From Sepioteuthis lessoniana (lineage: Eukaryota > Mollusca > Cephalopoda > Myopsida > Loliginidae), in assembly GCA_963585895.1 (NCBI GenBank), contig OY757912.1:82142654-82206653 (forward strand): a stretch of DNA of 64,000 bases, given 5' to 3'. A program made the translations under genes and the position numbers. Positions 1 through 11,396 of this stretch are shown in pieces; position 1 is the stretch's first letter; the number at the start of each line of letters is the position of its first letter. The notes under the pieces were generated by a model. The model was given only the letters and a program-made list of their open reading frames with translations, made no database searches and was not told the origin of the DNA.

Positions 1-160
1 TTTGAACTCAGCTTGTTGTTTCCTCTGTTGCCATACTTTGATGTCAAAATCATCCGTTCGTCTTGAAGAATTTAGTGTAACACCATGGATATCTCCATTT
101 TCTTTCATAGTAGATGATTTCATCTTTAGACTACTTGGGCGAGAACCAGCACGAAAACTC
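1..160 (-). CDS. NALCN: NALCN exon 15 of window: II-III linker, cut by window edge
   Basis: The acceptor aaatag/GAGTTT gives one base completing an arginine codon, then 53 full codons to base 1, so the exon continues past the left edge. It encodes SFRAGSRPSSLKMKSS, then TDDFDIKVWQQRKQQAEFK, which parallels the family block EDSEIKxIQEKKEQAEMK. A central family segment (around the LLEKET and RACTRQRML motifs) is absent between this and exon 14. Either the linker is shorter here, or an optional exon between 160 and 5738 escaped me. Confidence 0.88.
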
Positions 161-634
161 CTATTTAAAAAAAATTTTTTAATTACATAATACACACAAA
201 AAATGAAAACTAATAATGGAAATCAAAAATAGAAACTGAAAGTGATCCAAAATATATTTATAAGAATTGAGATCATATTTGAAGAAAATTTTTAAAACAT
301 TCAGTTTCTATATGTAGATAATTTTTTTTATATTGGGTAATATCTCTAGATATAGTTTTTATATAAGAATAATAGTGAGATTATTTCAACAAAAAAAGTA
401 CTTGTTAAAATATATTTTGTATATATTTTAAAATTTATAATTGATACAAACAATCAAATAAAAAAGATGAATATTTTTAAGAATAGATATTGAACATCGA
501 TTGTGATGATATTTAAAAGTTCAAATCACTAACTATAAGACTAGTTATTACTTATGCAAAGATTTACAGATAGGTTTGCATTTCTATGAGCTCACTTTTA
601 TTTTTAAATATTTTCTTTAGAAAAGAAACTAAAT
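161..634. other. Intron, AT-rich, nothing recognised
   Basis: Low-complexity AT-rich intron sequence. I saw no coding or repeat homology. Confidence 0.5.
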
Positions 635-653
635 AACACACACACACACACAC
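635..653. repeat. (AC)n microsatellite
   Basis: About nine AC units in a row. Confidence 0.9.
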
Positions 654-739
654 TATAGGAATTCTTTAATTACCATAATCGTTATGATAACATGATGCAT
701 GGTTTGTCTTACTATAACAATGGATTTATTTCATAACAT

Positions 740-1235
740 TTAGGAGGTGATTATCATGTAACAGTTATCATCATAGGAAATGAACCTAGCTGTTTGCATT
801 TCATATAGCGTAAATACCTTTCAGAAAGGTATGGATCAAACTATTCTCCCCCAACTATAGGTGAATAGAAGGGCAGACTGGGCTTTTTAACCTTAGTGTG
901 GTAATCAATCTAGAAGGAAAACTCTGAATTCAAAGCAGTTATAAGTAAGTAAGTAAAGTTGGCAACCTTAGTCGAGAGTGACCTGAAGGCTCCATTTTCA
1001 ATACCTACTACACCAAAGTTTAGAGGAGGGCACTACTCCATTCCCTGAATTGCTCCACTCTAACCTTGATTCTTACCTTATAATGCTGAGTGTTAAGCAA
1101 GGCAGCATCAAGTACCATTTTTTAAGTCGATCTAGGATTGAACCCTGTTCTCCCAGACTCATTAGTCTGCTAAAAATAATGACCTAGTGTCACACCCTAC
1201 TTGTGTTGGAGAGGTGGGTAAATACAAACAATGAA
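740..1235 (+). mobile_element. Type A SINE interrupted by a type B SINE
   Basis: The head and body of a type A SINE read forward from about 740 to 937 (ctctgaattcaaa is the body marker). Its 3' end (ggagaggtgggtaaatac) resumes at about 1208. Between them lies a reversed type B SINE, so the younger type B copy inserted into the older type A copy. Confidence 0.75.
955..1180 (-). mobile_element. Type B SINE, nested
   Basis: Read on the minus strand, it has a tRNA-like head with a B-box-like GGTTCAATCC (one base decayed). The type B body follows (AATGGTACTTGATGCTGCC, AACACTCAGCATTATAAGG) and it ends in GGTTGCCAAC. Confidence 0.78.
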
Positions 1236-1490
1236 TTTATTTAAGCTAAGCTGCTCAAGAAGTCCACTATCAGATATGTAAAAACATCAGGTACATTGAT
1301 AAAGAGATAACACCTCATATCCTGCAAGACCCAGAAAATCTGTGTGATCTGATCCAATTTAAACAAGCTCAAGCATCTCAAAGAGCCCAGCATGACCTGG
1401 TTCATCTCAGATGAGAACTTCAGCCAGGACCACAAAAAGCTTAACTTTAAAGCATTGGTTATCAAAGAAATACTGACCTTCGATCTAATC
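1236..1490 (+). pseudogene. mariner/Tc1-superfamily transposase fragment
   Basis: The plus strand encodes, with stops, LNKLKHLKEPSMTWFISDEN followed by FSQDHKKL. This resembles the region around the first catalytic Asp (SDEKNF.QDQK) of mariner-like transposases. It is short and decayed. Confidence 0.55.
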
Positions 1491-4400
1491 TAATTTGATG
1501 CTGTTGAGAAAGTAGGGATTTGGAAAACACCATCTGTGTAGAATCTCCTGTCATTACTCTCTGTTGATTAGAATCCCTAAAAAAAAGATAATCATCATGA
1601 AATTAATACAATATAAATATCAAAAAATAAGATCAGAGAATATAAAAATATTTTAGTTTTAAATAAAATCATACCAAAATCTTTAATATATTTTATATAC
1701 TATACAGATAACCATATGCTAGGATGTCTAGTTTCAATAAATCCTTATTGTGATTATTAGAGTAAAATCTTCTAATATTCCAAAATTATTTTTAATAATG
1801 AAAAAAAATCTGTTGATTAAATATTCTGTTGATTAAATATTTTGTTAAAATTGTAGGTATTTTGAAGAAAGATTTATCACGATCTGAGTTTAGTTAAACT
1901 GTTAAATTTAAGTTAGAAACAGTAAAACAATCACTTTACTATTAATACTTAAATAATGTATGAAATAGGTTAATTAAATAAAATATTTGCAATGAAATGA
2001 GGTAGATGCAATATATATTACTTACATCTCATAATAGCTGTTATATTTGTGTATAAACTCCAGAGAACAGAGGTAGTATTAATTTTCTACATAATGATGA
2101 TAATCCAAAAAGTGCTACAAATAAGGGAAACTTTTACATATTTTTGAATATCTATAAACCCTTCTCCAGTACATTATATAGAAAAACAGCTTGATTATTT
2201 TCATTAATCTTTTTGTTTTTATTCTAATGCATTTATAACCAATATTACTTTTTAGATAACAAATTAATTAGATAATCTTATATTTATAAATCAGTGTTGG
2301 TACCTAGCTATAAAAACAAAAAAAAATTATTTATATGTTCTTCCTATTAAACACTAAATCAATGGAATTAAATTTTCCATTTATAGTTAGTGGCTGGAAG
2401 TACTTTTCCTCTGCACTCATATTCTGATTTAACATGTTCTGATGAAAAATACAGCAAATCAAACCAAAGAAAAGGGAAAATGAAATCTTTAGTTTAAATT
2501 TACCTTTTAAATTGCTTTTTTTTTTCAGGGAAGAAGTAAGAGATCAAAAATGAAAAAAGAGGAAAAAGAAGAACTCAATATGCAATAATTCTGTAAGTTA
2601 TGGTGAAAGAACTCTTTGAAAATCTGTTTGCATGCAGATAAAAAAGGTTATGGTAAGTTAAAAGGAGGGAAAATAGGAAAATCAATAACTTCAAACGAAT
2701 AAAAGAAAAAGATATTACAGGAATATCAATAGTATTGATAAGAGAAAGAACACAGGAATATCAAAAATGGTATTGATATGAAAAGAGATAATACAAGATT
2801 TAAAAAAATGGTATTGATAAGAAAATAATGAATTTATTAGAATAGAAATCAACTTTAAATATATATTCTGACACAGTTTTTATTAAATTGATTTCTTTCA
2901 GGAATTTTTAAACACTATATTGAATATTAAAGGTTTAATTGATTTTTCTTCTAAATAAACCTTAGCTAATCCATTTATAGAATAAGAATAATTAAACCTC
3001 ATAAAAAAACCTACATATCTACTTTTCAAAACTTTAAAAAAAAGAAAAAAAAATCCCTGCCAAGTTTATAGCTAATTGGTATTAGTGATCAAATAAGTTA
3101 CACTAACCAATAAGTATTTGTATCTGAGGATTGTTCAAATATGTCAAATTTTATAAGAGTAATAATTTCAATGTTTCCATGCCACTGTCATTTTTTAAAG
3201 AAATATCAAAATAAAAATGAAAATTTGCAGATACAAGGTATGTTAAAAAAGTATTGAGATTAAAGCTATATTTACCAAGACAGAAATGAATAATGAATGT
3301 AACATTCATTTTCTTCAAAGTAAGAGCCCTTAAAAATCAACACACTTATTCCATTTATTGGTTTGGTTTGATTTATTTGTTTAATGGATAATAAATTTTA
3401 TTTTATATTAAATAAATATTATGCTGACATTCAATTTCAGGCCCCCTATCAGTGGGATGTAAATGTAGGTGGGTGAAACTCATTGAATTTACGAGATCTA
3501 TCCCAGGTTAAATCTTAATTAGTACTGATTAAATTTCTAATTATCATTTTAAAAATATTCTTTTATTTAATCCTAATAAAATCAATATTTCTTCTTGCAA
3601 TTAAAGATCAAGCCATTTAATGCCTCGAATCACCCAGAGGTGTTTTTATGCACTAATGGAGTGCCATTCTGTTATACACATAGAGCTAGGTGGTCAGGTG
3701 AGTATGGATGTTGCTGCACTTGCACAATCCTGTGTTTCACCAAAAATACATCATTCAAAATGTATAAAGATTGACTTTATAATTTTTTTTTCAAATTGGT
3801 ACTGACAACACTATCACTTTATAGTGGCTCAGTTGTACACATCTTCATTAAATTTTTTTAAATCAAAAAAATATTTTAATACTTTTTGGTCACACTTTCT
3901 ATATGTGATTAATAAGGATAATTCACATGTTTTATTTCATTTTCAAAGCTGTTGGAGTAAAATAATATCCTCAAGAGATGTCAGTGAAATTTTTCTTAAA
4001 TTCTTTGTATGAAAAAATATAAATATGAAATGAAACAAGAAATTTTTTTTACATGCAAAGATGATTGTTCAAATTTTAGAATAAATTTAATAAGTTATTT
4101 GTAAAGACAAACAATTTAGGAAACTCAAAAAAGGTTATTAAAAAAAAGAGAGAAAAGAAAGGTGGCTGTGTTGGGAGAATAAATTTACCCAAACTGTGGT
4201 ACTTGGAGATGTGAGTATCATACGTCTGAGAGAGAGATAGAGAGAGGAAAGAAAAATCAGCTGAGAAGACTGAATGAAGGAATAAAAATGTTCAGATGAA
4301 ATCCAATGATATTGAATATCCATAAATAAAAACAAAATCAATCTATGGTTTATTTCTGTATAAAACTGATTTATAGATATTACAAGAAATACAGGATTCT

Positions 4401-5235
4401 TGGCTTTTTTTTAAATGATTGAATAAACTAATTTTGCAGAAAAAATCTTTTTATACACAAATGCAAATTTTTTAACATCTTTATAAGATTGATCTCTATT
4501 TTATTGACTTCACTGTTGAAAAATATATGAATAAAAATATCTGATTTTTTATTGTTTATATCTTTACAATTCTGAAATGTACAAATTGCTAAATTTATTT
4601 TCAGCTTAACCTTTTTGGTGCAGAAAGCAACTTTAGTGGCCCAAACATACTTAATCATGATGGTGAGAAACAACTTTAGACTACATTACTTAAAAATTTT
4701 GGATCTTGTATGATATATCCTTCAAAAAATATTTCTTGTTCAATAGACCCCAGCCCTAAAATTTAGAAAAAATGCTTTATTACTTCTAAAACTTTAGTAA
4801 AACAGTCATTTTTAAAAGTATCAGTGAATAAATAATTCTCTTATAAACAAACTTGTATAATATACTCCTGACATTAATAATGTATCATAATATTGTAATT
4901 GTGAAACTCCAATGAATTTTTTATTTGCATGTTTTTCCTATTTTATGGTCAAAAGTTCAGCCAAGCCATCACATTTGTGGACAAATATGCAGCACCAAAA
5001 GGGTTATGGCTTGTTAAATCAGAATGTAAAGTATTCTAATAAAACGAACCTTTGAAATAATTTACTAATTATAGTTACACAAAATATATATCTAAAAGAG
5101 ATAAAACACAGTAAAATCAGAAATATTTTTAATTCTAAACTGAACAGAATGAAATATTTAGAAAATATGATTAAATTTTATTATAATTTAAAGATGAAGA
5201 AAATATATATTTACAACAATAGTAAAAGAAAACTT
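1491..5235. other. Intron, AT-rich, mostly nothing recognised
   Basis: Long AT-rich intron sequence. A less AT-rich patch at about 3600-3790 and a purine-rich patch at about 4140-4270 gave no recognisable match. Confidence 0.45.
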
Positions 5236-5505
5236 TAGGTATAGATAAGTTACTAACTAAGCTTAATTGTAGCACAAAGCCAGAAATATGAGCACTCAGT
5301 GATAACTGAACTCACCAGTCTGTTAACTTAGCTTACTAACCATTGAACAACACAAAATATCCAAATAAAACTAAACAGAGTTTAGATTTGGCTCGAGGTT
5401 AGAAGTATGAGATACTTAGTGAGGATCAAACTTACTAGTAGCTGATCTTTAAGACTAGCTTGCTGACCATTACATTACAATAAGGTGCCGGAATTATAAA
5501 TGATT
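5236..5505 (-). repeat. Two tandem tRNA-like repeat units
   Basis: On the minus strand two similar units of roughly 115 bases follow each other. Each has a head like TAATGGTCAGCAAGCTAGTC and a B-box-like GTTTGATCCTC or AGTTCAGTTATC. They look like heads of a further tRNA-derived SINE family. The assignment is tentative. Confidence 0.4.
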
Positions 5506-5561
5506 ATATATGCTTTTAAAAGAAAAGATTTTGTGTTGTCTAGAATATATCAATAGTTGAG

Positions 5562-5580
5562 CCCCCCCCCCCCCCCCCCC
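5562..5580. repeat. Poly-C run
   Basis: Nineteen C in a row on the plus strand, the longest G/C homopolymer in the window. Confidence 0.95.
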
Positions 5581-5737
5581 GTAATAAGAAAATGATTTAA
5601 ACCACATATATTACTAAGTATTTTTGGAAATAATCTATATATAATCAAATCTTTAAAATCTATCAAATAAAGCAAGATTGATGAATATGAATGGATTTTT
5701 ATTAAAAAAAAAAAAAAATGAAAACAAAATAAACTAC

Positions 5738-5992
5738 CTCATAATGGAATGTATTCCAGCTTTTTTCTCTATCATTCCAGCTCCACGTGCTGAATGAGAC
5801 ATAGATTTGATCAATCTCATAGGAGATGATTTCATAAAGATGTTCATATCGTCTGAGTTTGTGTCAACGACCAAATTCTCCAGGCCGCCTGCATGTTCTT
5901 CATTGACAAACTGTCGCATAAAGCTTTCTCGGATATCTGCCAAGTTAAAGTCTCCAGGAATACGATATAACCTCACCATCTGTGGATGACCT
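5738..5992 (-). CDS. NALCN: NALCN exon 14 of window: II-III linker
   Basis: This 255 bp exon starts with one base completing a proline codon and leaves two bases (AG). The acceptor is ttctag/AGGTCA and the donor ATGAG/gtagtt. It encodes GHPQMVRLYRIPGDFNLADI and RESFMRQFV, matching the family PQMV..SKLPSDF...IRESFMKQF block. A less conserved cytoplasmic stretch (NSDDMNIFMKSSP, SHSARGAGMIEKK) follows. The methionine at 5979 opens a longer ORF but is internal, not a start. Confidence 0.92.
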
Positions 5993-6463
5993 CTAGAATC
6001 AAAGAAATAAAAACAATGAAAGATTTTTTAATGAAAGAGAAGTGAGAAATAATGCTATATATTTATTTTTTCCAAAAGAAAAATTAACAATAGAGATTGG
6101 TGTTCACTTTAATAGCTAAAAGCAACAACAACAATTACAGTTGATGAAATTATTTACAGAGAATATCTAAACGTCACAGGAAACAAAATTTTGTACATCA
6201 GGAGATGTAGAATTGGTAGGACGTTTTACCACAGAATTTCATTAATGCATGAATGTGAAATCAACATTTCCAAAGTGGTTTGCATGTTATGAAGATCTTT
6301 TTACTGTGGATTTGAAGGAACAGGTGGACAACTTGATGAGTGCGTTGCAGAGTGTTTTTTTAAGGGTTTTTGAGTAATCTGATTTGTTTACGTTTTTCGA
6401 CGGGTCACGACAAGTGTACTTCCCTTTTTAACATTTGTTTTAACTGCTTAAATATTACAAAAT

Positions 6464-6883
6464 GTGATACAGTTGACTTCACTGTATGCAGGTTCTGTCA
6501 ACAAAAAGTGTGAGCAGTTTAAAATTCCATCTATCACAGATGCACACTTTAAGTGTCTGATATTTGTATGTGGGTTGAGGTCCCAAGGTGATGCTGAGGT
6601 TCGAGCAAGAGTTTTATCAAAAATAGAAAAGAACCCAGACATTACTCAACAAGTTGCAGTGGCATGTCAGCGGTTGGTGAATCTTAAGCATGACTCACAT
6701 ATGGTACAGCAGTCGGAACTGGCAACAACACTCGCAGTCAATGCCATTCAAAAACAACAGAACTCAACACCACCAGGGTCAACACATAAAAAGTCTACAT
6801 ATGCTTGCTGGAATTGCGGTGGCTGGTATTTCACTCAAAAGTATCCATTCAAAACACATCACAGTTGCAAGTGCAAAAAGTAA
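6464..6883 (+). pseudogene. Gypsy gag fragment
   Basis: An open stretch of 139 codons containing FKCLIFVCGLRSQGDAEVRA and CQRLVNLKHDSHMV, typical of metazoan Gypsy gag of the K02A2.6-like type. The C-terminal zinc knuckle has lost its His and last Cys. There is no intact start, and upstream gag-like sequence (about 6260-6400) is in another frame. Confidence 0.7.
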
Positions 6884-7031
6884 GGACATAAAGGGGGATT
6901 CTGCACCCCAACAGTATACAAAAAAAAACAACAACACATAAGCAACCATAAACACAGACAGAAAAAAAACAACAAAAAAAAACAGTCTGGTGGCAACCTT
7001 TCTCCCCAACCGCAAGTCAAACTGAAAATAT

Positions 7032-7283
7032 GTGTCAGTAAAACTGAATGGCCACTTTGTTCAGATACAAATAGACACTGCCTTAGACATAACCCTCATC
7101 TCGGAGACTATCGAAAACCATAGGCCAGACTCCACTAACACTGACAAGACATGTAGTGCAAAGCACATCTGGGGATTGTGTCCACATCACTGGGGATTGT
7201 CAACAACAATTGAAATTGAGGACAAAACAGCATCCAGAAAGATCTACATAGAAAATTTGAGACATAATCAATACTGTGTGTAA
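7032..7283 (+). pseudogene. Gypsy aspartic protease fragment
   Basis: Begins VKLNGHFVQIQIDTALDITL; the IDTA replaces the usual DTG/DTA(S) catalytic loop with flanking hydrophobics. It follows the gag fragment after a lysine/asparagine-rich low-complexity spacer. Frameshifts separate it from both neighbours. Confidence 0.6.
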
Positions 7284-7464
7284 TGCAGTTTCCAGATCTC
7301 CAGCTCAAAGAGCCATTACGGAACAGACTGATGACACCATCAAGTGTTTTTCCCCTGTCTTCACAGATGACCTCGGATGCTTCACTCAAGCTGAAGCTAC
7401 ACTGACATTCAAACCATCTGCTACACTGGTTTTCTGACCTAAATAACCAGAGCAGACATGGTTC

Positions 7465-7860
7465 CGGATACATGTGCTGGACCTATGAATGGCCATAGCT
7501 TTTTGGGAATGGATGATGCCCATTCCAAATAGCCAGAAATTTTCCTGATGCAGTAGGCAGATACCCACTTAATGATAACCATTCTTAAATGACAATTCAG
7601 TCAACATGGCCTACCAAAAACATTAGTCTGAGACAATGGATCACAATTTACATCTGAGACATTCCATTACTTCTGCAATTCATGCTGCATCACACATGTT
7701 CATTAATTACCCTACCACCCACAATCCAATGGTCAAGTAGAATGTTTTGTGGATACCTCAAAGCAAAGAGGGAGGGAATAACAATAGAGGAGTGAACAGT
7801 ACCAAATGCTAATGAAAAATAGAATTTATCCTGCAGAAGTACTCATGGGACAAAAGCTCC
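7465..7860 (+). pseudogene. Gypsy integrase core fragment
   Basis: With several stops and frameshifts, the plus strand shows a GHSF...DAHSK motif, then VSDNGSQFTS and YHPQSNGQVE. These carry the three acidic positions of the DDE integrase fold. Confidence 0.68.
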
Positions 7861-7954
7861 GGACCACAAAAACAAAAGCAAGATGCATCCCAAAATAAAA
7901 CAAAACTATTCTTGGTCAGCATACCAGTGTTTGCGAGAAACTACATACTGGGCC

Positions 7955-8202
7955 ATTGGCCTAATGACTAGAGTGTTCGCCAATGGTCTAGGAGACCAGG
8001 GTTCAATCCCAGATCAAGTCATACCAAAGACTTAAAAAATGGTACTTGATGCTGCCTTAACACTCCGCATTATAAGGTAAGGATCAAGGGTTAAGTGGAA
8101 CAATCCAGAGAATGGAGTAGCGCCTTCCCCTACATCTTGGTGTAGTAGCTATTGAAAAGGGAGCCTTTGGGTCACTCACAACTAAGGTTGCCGACAACAG
8201 GC
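7955..8202 (+). mobile_element. Type B SINE in Gypsy integrase
   Basis: The tRNA-like head starts GGCCTAATGACTAGAGTG (A box) with B box GGTTCAATCCC. It continues with the type B body AATGGTACTTGATGCTGCC and ends GGTTGCCGACAA. It splits the integrase C-terminal region, which resumes as KLDQVSYIGKKGLFVYDVK. Confidence 0.85.
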
Positions 8203-8535
8203 CTGACAACCAAACTGGACCAGGTATCATACATTGGAAAAAAAGGTCTGTTTGTCTATGACGTGAAAGTAGGTAAACAATTCTGGGCATTACACAAAAA
8301 CCAGCTATTGCTCAGGTACTCAGAACAACATGGTTGACAACATACCAACCATTCCATTTGACATATTAATGGACACATTTGAATTACCATCTCCATCACC
8401 TCCCACGCAGACAATTGCAAGTAGGAGTGAAACAAGACCTCATAGGATCTTACCAAAGTGGAATCGCACAAGAGCAAGGCATCTCCAAGTTAATCCCAAT
8501 AGTGGTCGCTACAGGTAAATACTCAAAAGGGGAGG

Positions 8536-8876
8536 TATTAGGGATCAGACCTAATGAAAAATATCAAAGTTATTCCCCCTAAGGGATAGAAAGAGAGTTG
8601 TCTCCTGTGGACAGTGCATTGAAGGATTTGTAAGGACCAGAACAGAAACATGTGAGACAGAAAGAAAATAGACTTTAATCCACCACGACACATGGATGTA
8701 CAATTGACTGGTGCCCACAAAGTTAAAACAGTTCTATTCCTGGTCATTAGAAGCATATCTCTGCCTATGATTAATAAACCTTGTACATCCACGAATCTGA
8801 CTCTTTTCATTTTTGTTTTCACATTTTCTTTGTTTGTAAAAAACATAGTTCCAGGAAAGTTTATGGGGGATTAACA
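8536..8876 (+). mobile_element. Gypsy 3' LTR
   Basis: It directly follows a polypurine tract (aaaaggggaggt at 8525-8536). It starts TATTAGGGATCAG (TG mutated to TA) and ends GGGGGATTAACA. An internal AATAAA at about 8772 fits a polyadenylation signal. Confidence 0.6.
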
Positions 8877-9069
8877 GCAGTTGTCCATTAGACACAGAAT
8901 GGGATAGAGAACTGACCAGAGCTCATCCACTATCCATATCATAATAGTTACAGGAAGAGTCAATAAAGCTGTTTGTATTTGTCATGTTTTGTTTCTTTTT
9001 TTTTCTTTGTGGAGCTGACTAATGGCTTCTATAATTTCAACCAAAACTAGTAGCTGATGAATTCTTTCA

Positions 9070-9285
9070 GGTCTTGGTTTCTTTTGTTTAATGATATACC
9101 AACCTTCCTGGATTATTTAATACTAAAGCAATCCTTGTAGAAGATCAGTATTCAACCCATAGCTGGAAGGAGGATAAGGGAGGGGGAATTAATTCAAAAG
9201 TGAATGCAATAGCATGACTAGAGTTCAAACTCACAACAATATCACAGTCAAGAATGTTAGCCAATAGACCATGTGAACTCTCCAG
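9070..9285 (-). mobile_element. Type C SINE
   Basis: The tail marker (plus) taatgatataccaacctt and core ccatagctggaaggagg are present, ending in a damaged tRNA-like head at ttagccaatagaccatg. Confidence 0.7.
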
Positions 9286-9427
9286 ATTAAAAAAACAAAC
9301 AAACAAAAAACAACATATATGGGAGGGTGGGGGTCAGTTAGCAGGTGAGACTCAATGGGCCAAAGATCAGTATTATCACACAATACATATGATTTTAAAA
9401 TTACACTATAATAAAATATCTACTCAC

Positions 9428-9501
9428 GGAAACTTTGTGAAGATTCGTAGACGCAGTGGCAGTTTCTGTTGTATCTCTGCAATTTGCTCACGAGCCTTGT
9501 G
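9428..9501 (-). CDS. NALCN: NALCN exon 13 of window: start of II-III linker
   Basis: This 74 bp exon starts in phase 0 and leaves two bases (CC). The acceptor is atttag/CACAAG and the donor CC/gtgagt. It encodes HKAREQIAEIQQ and then the conserved KLPLRLRIFTKF. A long TA/CA microsatellite begins about 50 bases upstream of its acceptor. Confidence 0.92.
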
Positions 9502-9546
9502 CTAAATAACAAAAGCACAAATGAAAACTTGATTATTAGAAGAAAA

Positions 9547-9553
<7 letters not shown>

Positions 9554-9633
<80 letters not shown>
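9554..9633. repeat. (TA)n(CA)n microsatellite
   Basis: About 50 bases of TA followed by 30 bases of CA, about 50 bases upstream of the acceptor of NALCN exon 13. Confidence 0.95.
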
Positions 9634-9635
<2 letters not shown>

Positions 9636-9814
9636 TATATAATAATGCAACCATTATCCTTAAATGTCTATATCAACCAAAATTTCCTTGAGATCACTTA
9701 TCATTTCTAAATATCACAGTAGGAAAAAGTAAATAAAAAAAATAAAAATCAATCATTCCTAAAAGTTCAATATTTTTGATAAATAGCTATTAAAATTCAA
9801 TAATTTCATGATAG

Positions 9815-10165
9815 ACTAACAATGAAACAAATTGAGAATCACCCTCAAATGCATATGACGAAAAGAAAGAATAAAATACTAACATCAATGGAACAAAATT
9901 TTATTTATATATTTATAAACCAAGTTTTGTCAGTAAAAATAGCACATCATATTGAGACCCGGTTGTGGCAAATGGAATCAGAACAGGCGACCTCCATGGA
10001 TTCAATAAAGGACGTAGTTCGAAGTTCTGTGTAGGTTCCAGAGTTCGACAAACATCTGAAGAAGGTCGGAGGATATATCGGACGAAACGTTGTAGAAATA
10101 ACTATAAAGATGAAGACAATAGTCCAAAAACCCTTAATGATAAAAATCATCAAGCTTCATTTCAT
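9815..10165 (+). repeat. Unclassified repeat with hammerhead-like motif
   Basis: A less AT-rich block with CTGAAGA at 10056-10062 and GACGAAACGTTG from 10081. The CTGANGA...GAAAC arrangement recalls hammerhead ribozymes found at ends of some retroelements. The intervening stem is only about three base pairs, so it is at best decayed. Confidence 0.3.
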
Positions 10166-10439
10166 TAACATTGTCAAAAGGTTAATATTTGGAGGCTATT
10201 GCTCATACAACAAATGCAACTACATTAACATCATTTTTCAAGAGTTGATTTTCCAGTTACTGGAAAAGAATGTCATTGAAATGTATAGTTATATGGCTAG
10301 AAAAATTTTAAACTAAACATCTACTTTATACTGTTAAACAAAAAGACAAAGATTTAATAAGTACACTGTTTAGTATTATACTCACATTGTAAATTGAAAC
10401 ACTAACTAAAAAACTCTAAAAGGTTTGAAAGTTTCTTTC

Positions 10440-10672
10440 TTCATTTTTTCAATGGCATATCAACCTTTCTGGGTCATTTAATGATAAAGTTATCCTTGTA
10501 GAAGAATAGTAGTGCTATTATTTAACCCATAGCTGGGAGGATAATGGGTTCATACCTTTCTCAAGGGCATTAGTCTGAAAGTGAATGCAATAGTGCAAAT
10601 GAAATTTGAACTCACTATGATGTCATAATCCAGCACATTAGCCACTACACCAAATAGACTTCCTCCTTGGAA
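10440..10672 (-). mobile_element. Type C SINE
   Basis: Plus-strand markers: tggcatatcaacctttctgg (tail), ccatagctgggagg (core), ttagccactacacca (tRNA-like head). Confidence 0.8.
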
Positions 10673-10865
10673 GTTTCAAAAATTAATATGCTAAAATATG
10701 TTATGTGGTCCTGTTAGTAACCATAGAAAATTTGGTGGCCATGACTGTAATCATCCTTAAGTTATGCAATGGCAGAGAGACTGACAATTTGGTGAATTAT
10801 AGTAATATGATGATTCAGAATAAAAAAAATTCAAGTATTTTATTTACTGAAATGTTGCAACTGAC

Positions 10866-10940
10866 CTGTTTGAGTTTTTTAATGTCTTCATCCAACTCCA
10901 GGTTATCAAGTATAACAGCCACAAACAAGCTGATAACAAT
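10866..10940 (-). CDS. NALCN: NALCN exon 12 of window: end of domain II S6
   Basis: This 75 bp exon is phase 0 at both ends, with acceptor ctgtag/ATTGTT and donor CAG/gtcagt. It encodes 25 residues, beginning IVISLFVAVILDNLELDED and ending KKLKQ. It is nearly invariant in the family and joins in frame to either 11a or 11b. The intron from 11b is about 16.2 kb. Confidence 0.95.
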
Positions 10941-11396
10941 CTACAGAGAAATATCAAGCATTGATTATTTCTAAAGAGAAACACATTTTTAATGCTTAAG
11001 AAAAAAACAAAAAAAATTTAACACATAAAATATATGACAAGATAGAATGTATGAAACTGTAACAATGCCTTGATGATATAATTAATCTAAAAAACTTGTA
11101 TTATATAAAATGATTATTAACATATTATGGATGCAGAGTAATTAAAGCAGGGGGGGTTATGAATTAATTTAAAAAAGGGAAATATTTATTTATAAAATTT
11201 AAATTTTAAATTTCAAAGGCTTATTAAAACACGGCTCATTAAAAAGATTTGTAAACAAAATTAATGCATCAAATATAAACAGTAAAAATACATAAAATTA
11301 TTTGGTAATATTTGGCTTATTGAATAATTACAATGCCAGGCTATGAAGTGTATATTCATAAAATTTTGCACATAAGCTAATCACAATCTTATATAC

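Larger units (their letters stand above)
6150..8876 (+). mobile_element. Ty3/Gypsy LTR retrotransposon remnant lacking RT and RNase H
   Basis: Decayed gag, protease and integrase pieces lie in order on the plus strand, opposite to NALCN, inside the intron between exons 14 and 13. Gag (about 6260-6880) ends in a damaged zinc knuckle (CWNCGG). The protease has IDTALDITLIS. A segment ending FKPSATLVF (about 7440), which normally precedes reverse transcriptase, is followed directly by the integrase core (SDNGSQFTS, YHPQSNGQVE). The RT and RNase H region is missing. A type B SINE interrupts the integrase C-terminus. A 3' LTR is present; no 5' LTR was found. Confidence 0.8.

Noticed and set aside
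2-190. Plus-strand 62-codon ORF at the left edge
   Set aside because: It is the antisense shadow of NALCN exon 15.
5738-5979. Methionine at 5979 as a gene start
   Set aside because: The frame continues upstream into a spliced proline codon and the family has no start here.
9420-9650. ORF rich in Ile-Tyr and Val-Cys on minus
   Set aside because: It is translation of the TA/CA microsatellite next to exon 13.
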